Part shown: one piece after another, positions 50,845 through 54,290 of the stretch
Layout of the letters: each line of letters begins with the position of its first letter
How positions within the stretch are numbered: the first letter of the stretch is position 1
NCBI GenBank assembly: GCA_943329075.2
Contig: CALQCM020000027.1
Coordinates: 1 to 54,290, forward strand
DNA from: Chitinophaga pinensis
GTDB taxonomy: Bacteria; Pseudomonadota; Gammaproteobacteria; Burkholderiales; SG8-41
Length of the DNA: 54,290 nucleotides
Direction of reading: 5' to 3'
Translations under genes and position numbers: made by a program
The notes under the pieces: generated by a model
Database searches by the model: none
What the model saw: the letters and a program-made list of their open reading frames with translations, nothing else
Told to the model about the DNA's origin: nothing

Positions 50845-53800
50845 ATGCAAAAAATCTCCAATAGGATCTTCCATTCCGCTACGGACCTCACGCATTTCGC
50901 GGAGTGCCAGCACCTGACATGGCTGGATCGGCTCAATCTTGATGAGCCGATGGAAAAGACCGCGACAGACGACCAGACCAAGCTCCTCCAAGACAAAGGC
51001 TTCACCCATGAGAAGAAGTTTTTGGACAAGCTCGGCGAACTGCACCAGAACATCACCGAGATTGCTCAAGATGCCAGCCTGGATGAACGCATATCTGCAA
51101 CCCGCGCAGCCATTCGCGATGGTGCGGAAGTTATTTTTCAGGCGACCCTGGTGCGTGGAAATCTCATTGGGCATGCCGATTTTCTCGTCCGTGTTGGCAA
51201 TACTGATGCTCAGGGTCGTTACCAATATGAAGTGGCCGACACAAAGCTTGCGCATTCCACCAAGGCTAAGTTCATTCTTCAACTTTGCTTTTATTCTGAC
51301 CTACTGACCGATCAGACCGGGCAACTGCCGCATCACATGCATGTCGAGTTGGGGGACGGTAAACGCGAGTCCTTTCGAGTGGCGGATTACATCTATTATT
51401 TTCGGCATTTGCTGGAGCGTTTCCATATATTTGTGACCCTCTATCCTGAGGGTGCGCCGCCTTATCCGATTCCCTGTGATCATTGTTCGCTTTGCCACTG
51501 GCGAGATCGCTGCGCAGAACGTCGCGTGGCAGATGACCATCTCTCGGCGGTAGCCAATGTCACCCGGCAGCAAGTCGTTCGTCTGGAGCAATCCGGGGTC
51601 AAGACTGTGGCGCAACTCGCTGCGTTGTCAGCGGAGACCCGTATTTCCAAACTAGCGCCTGAGACACTTTTGAAACTGCGCGAGCAGGCTGCATTGCAGG
51701 TTCTGGAGCGCGAAACCGGCGAACAGAAGGCCGTTGTGCTCCCGCCGGCGGTCGGTGAACTCAAGGGTTTCTCCCGCCTACCGCTGCCTGACGAGGGTGA
51801 TCTGTTCTTCGACATGGAAGGTGACCCGATGCAAGACGGGGCCTCGAATACCTCTTTGGGATCTATTACGTCAAGGATACACGGCCGGTATTCAAACCCT
51901 TCTGGGGACACGATCGGGAGCAGGAGCGACAGGCCTTCGTGGACTTCATGGATTTCGTCGATCTGCGCCTTCAACGTTATCCAGGAATGCACATTTACCA
52001 CTACGCCCATTACGAGAACACAGCCTTGAAGCGCCTGATGTCGCTGCATGGGGTGAAGGAATCAGCCGTTGATCAGTTGCTGCGTGAGCACCGTCTGGTC
52101 GATTTGTACAAGGTGGTGCGCGAGGGGCTGCGCATCTCAAAATCCAGCTACTCGCTCAAAGCCGTCGAGGCTTTTTACGCCGAGAAGCGTTCCACCGATG
52201 TGAAAAAGGCCACCGACAGCATCGTGGCCTATGAGACCTGGCGCGAAAGCGGCGATCCGAACTTGCTCGAATCCATCCGTCAGTACAACGAAGACGACTG
52301 CCGGTCCACTTGGCAACTGCGGGGATGGCTGCTCACGCTGCGACCGGCTGGTTTGCCTTGGCATTCTGTTCAGGCGGCCGCCGATTTGGAGCAAAAATCT
52401 GTCCGCACTAAATCCGCAAACATCGTCCAACTTGAGGCGAAGCTGGCTAGTTTTCACCGTCGACTGATCACACACCCGGAGAATTTGTCGCTCGATCCCG
52501 AATTAGCAAAACTCATTGATTCGCTCTTGGACTTTCACCGCAGGACTGCTAAACCTGCGTGGTGGTCCCTTTTTGAGCGCCAGGACGCCGAGTTCGAGGA
52601 GTTGCAGGAGGATCCGGAGGTCATCGCTGGCCTCCACTCTCCAGAGTTAATTGGTGATGGTGATCGGTATGCGGTTTATCGCTTCCACTACCCCGAGCAG
52701 GATTTCAAAGTCAGGGTGGGCAGCCGTGCCAAAAGGCTGGATAACCTGCGGGAAGTCCTCGTCGTTGCTATTGACGAAGACGCCTGCACGGTCGATTTGG
52801 ATCTTCGCACCGATGATTTGCCCGCGAATTTTTCGATCTCCATCGGCGCCCCGGTGAACGCGGATGCCATGCGGGATGCCGTGTTTTCTTTCGCGGACTC
52901 TGTGATTAAGGGCGAAACCCGTTACAAGTCGGTGTTGGACTATCTGGCCCGTCGTTTGCCGGATGTGAAGGGTAAAGATTCGGGCGCTCCGATTGTCGTG
53001 CCCGGAGTAGAACCTCTGCCGCAGATTATTTCCGCTGTCGAGCAAATGCAAAACTCCTACCTTTTCATACAGGGGCCGCCGGGAACGGGCAAAACCCATA
53101 CCGGATCACACCTGATCGCCGCACTGCTTCAGACCGGTAAGCGGGTAGCAGTGTCCGGAAACAGCCACAAGGTCATCATCAACCTGCTGGAAGCAGTGGA
53201 CAAGCGGATGAAGGAGGCTGGAGCCAGTTATATCGGCATGAAGAAGGGGGCGTCGGACGATCAGTGCATCGATAGCGACTTTATCGAGAACGTCAAAGCT
53301 GAAAAGGACATCACGCAGGCCAGTCCACTGCCACAACTTGTTGCCGGTACCGCTTGGCTGCTGGCTAAGCCTGATTTTTGGGGGCAGTTCGACTATCTCT
53401 TCATCGACGAAGCGGGACAGGTTTCGCTCGCCAACATGATCGCCATGGGCATGTGCGCCAAAAACCTGATCCTGCTCGGCGATCAGATGCAACTGGGGCA
53501 ACCCATTCAAGGGATACATCCCGGCCGCAGCGGCGATTCCGCACTCGACTATCTGCTCGATGGCGAAGCGACTATCGCGCCGGAGCGTGGCATTTTTCTG
53601 GAAACAACCTACCGAATGCATCCAGATGTCTGCCGCTTTATTTCGGATGCCTTCTACGACTCGCGTCTGGAAGCCGACCCGCCTACTTTTGACCAGGCGT
53701 TGATTCTGAATGGCAATGCCCATTCGGCGTTTGAATCAACAGGAATTCGTTACTTTCCTGTTGAGCACGACGGTTGCTCACAGCGGAGCGAGGAGGAGGC

Positions 53801-54221
53801 CGCAGTGGTTAGTGAACTGGTGGTCAACCTGCTGACGCAGCACTACCGCAACAAACAAGGAGAAATTCGACCGTTTACCCTGGACGATATCCTCGTTGTT
53901 GCGCCTTACAACATGCAGGTTAATCTGCTAAAACGGACGTTGCCGAAAGGGGCGCGTGTGGGGACGGTCGACAAGTTTCAGGGGCAGGAAGCGGAAGTCG
54001 TGATTGTGTCAATGGCGACGTCGAGCGGGGAGTATTTGCCGAGATTTATCGATTTCTTGTTCAGCAAAAATCGGTTGAATGTGGCTATATCGAGGGCAAG
54101 GTGCTTGGCGATAGTCCTGTCAAATCATAATTTGCTGAAAGTGCAAGCTTCGACACCCAATCAAATGGCATTAATCAACTGCACATGCTGGATGGCAAAA
54201 GATAATGTACCTATCCAATAA
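50845..54221 (+). pseudogene. TM0106-family RecB-like nuclease/DNA2-type helicase, single-base frameshift
   Basis: Two frames (50845 to about 51840, then to 54221) make one protein of about 1125 residues. Part 1 is a RecB/Cas4-like PD-(D/E)xK nuclease: IGHADFLVRV, YEVADTKLA, QLCFYSDLL, with Cys21 and CDHCSLCHWRDRC for an iron-sulfur cluster. Part 2 is an RNase H-like exonuclease domain (DLFFDMEGDPM ... YNEDDCRSTWQL). Part 3 is a superfamily 1 helicase: QGPPGTGKT, FIDEAGQ, TTYRMHPDV, GTVDKFQGQEAEVV, NVAISRAR. The break is at GACGGGGCC (G4 at 51838-51841). One more G restores GGLEYLFGIYYVKD, so it is a one-base loss or a sequence error. Likely role in DNA repair or defence. Confidence 0.85.
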
Positions 54222-54248
54222 AGCAATTTTCATAAGGGAGGAACTCTG

Positions 54249-54290
54249 ATGGCGTGGAACTCTGCTGTAGCGGCCCAGATTTTGGACCCG
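54249..54290 (+). CDS. Start of a gene cut by the window end
   Basis: ATG at 54249 with a strong ribosome site, AAGGGAGGAACT, 27 bp after the helicase stop. Only 14 codons (MAWNSAVAAQILDP) are visible, too few to identify. It is probably in the same operon as the helicase gene. Confidence 0.55.
   Translation, partial: MAWNSAVAAQILDP

Noticed and set aside
1..54290. tRNA, rRNA or tmRNA genes as island borders
   Set aside because: No cloverleaf-like or conserved RNA sequence was recognised by eye on either strand.

Overview
The window is GC-rich, densely coded chromosomal DNA from a betaproteobacterium, most likely Burkholderiales. The main reason is an extraordinary number of Bug-type solute-binding proteins (the receptor of tripartite tricarboxylate transporters, TctC family): fifteen genes, one of them frameshifted, and not one TctA or TctB membrane gene. 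They are interspersed with small catabolic cassettes: MmgE/PrpD, SMP-30, amidohydrolase, TauD dioxygenase, SDRs, tricarballylate-dehydrogenase-like flavoprotein, M20 peptidase, aldo/keto reductase and two MFS carriers. No rRNA, tRNA or CRISPR array was recognised.

Layout. 0.2-5.9 kb: Bug plus isocitrate-lyase-fold protein (minus), then PrpD, a PRISE-like reductase and SMP-30 (plus). 5.9-6.6 kb: a REP-associated tyrosine transposase inside its own REP palindromes. 6.8-14.9 kb: a small MxKDx repeat protein, an amidohydrolase, four Bugs and a TcuA-like flavoprotein. 14.9-18.2 kb: a TPR/OGT-type glycosyltransferase and a Bug. 18.5-21.4 kb: a probable selenoprotein of the UGSC family read through an in-frame TGA, followed by a small membrane protein, a single-domain globin and an unknown protein. 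21.4-31 kb: a frameshifted Bug, DUF3301, cupin, MFS, Bug plus M20 peptidase, a 3-hydroxyisobutyrate-dehydrogenase-like protein, and a Bug-SDR-TauD operon. 31-34 kb: an AroQ-like protein and a DctP-like protein without signal peptide, then an MFS. 34-37.4 kb: a Cys-nucleophile hydrolase, a GNAT protein, a rearrangement-like junction with a lectin-like protein, and a pilin. 37.5-43.4 kb: Bug, AprAB-like flavoprotein/ferredoxin pair with AraC regulator, Bug, aldo/keto reductase. 43.6-49.8 kb: five Bug genes, three of them in a four-gene run made only of binding proteins, and a second PrpD. 49.8-54.3 kb: an AT-richer accessory island with a RecB-like nuclease/helicase (frameshifted) and unknown genes.

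The strongest unusual signal is at 18501-20105. Two reading frames that look separate are one frame divided by a TGA. That TGA sits exactly where the UGSC family has selenocysteine, and an 8-bp hairpin with a G-first loop follows at SECIS distance. Other points of interest are the REP/RAYT locus, a Bug gene whose start codons lie inside a REP palindrome, catalytically degenerate enzymes (SDR without YxxxK, AroQ-like without Tyr/His), binding-protein homologues that lack export signals, and several families of palindromic repeats between genes. The genes read as many independent uptake-and-modify cassettes for organic acids; the Bug proteins probably share permeases encoded elsewhere (inference).
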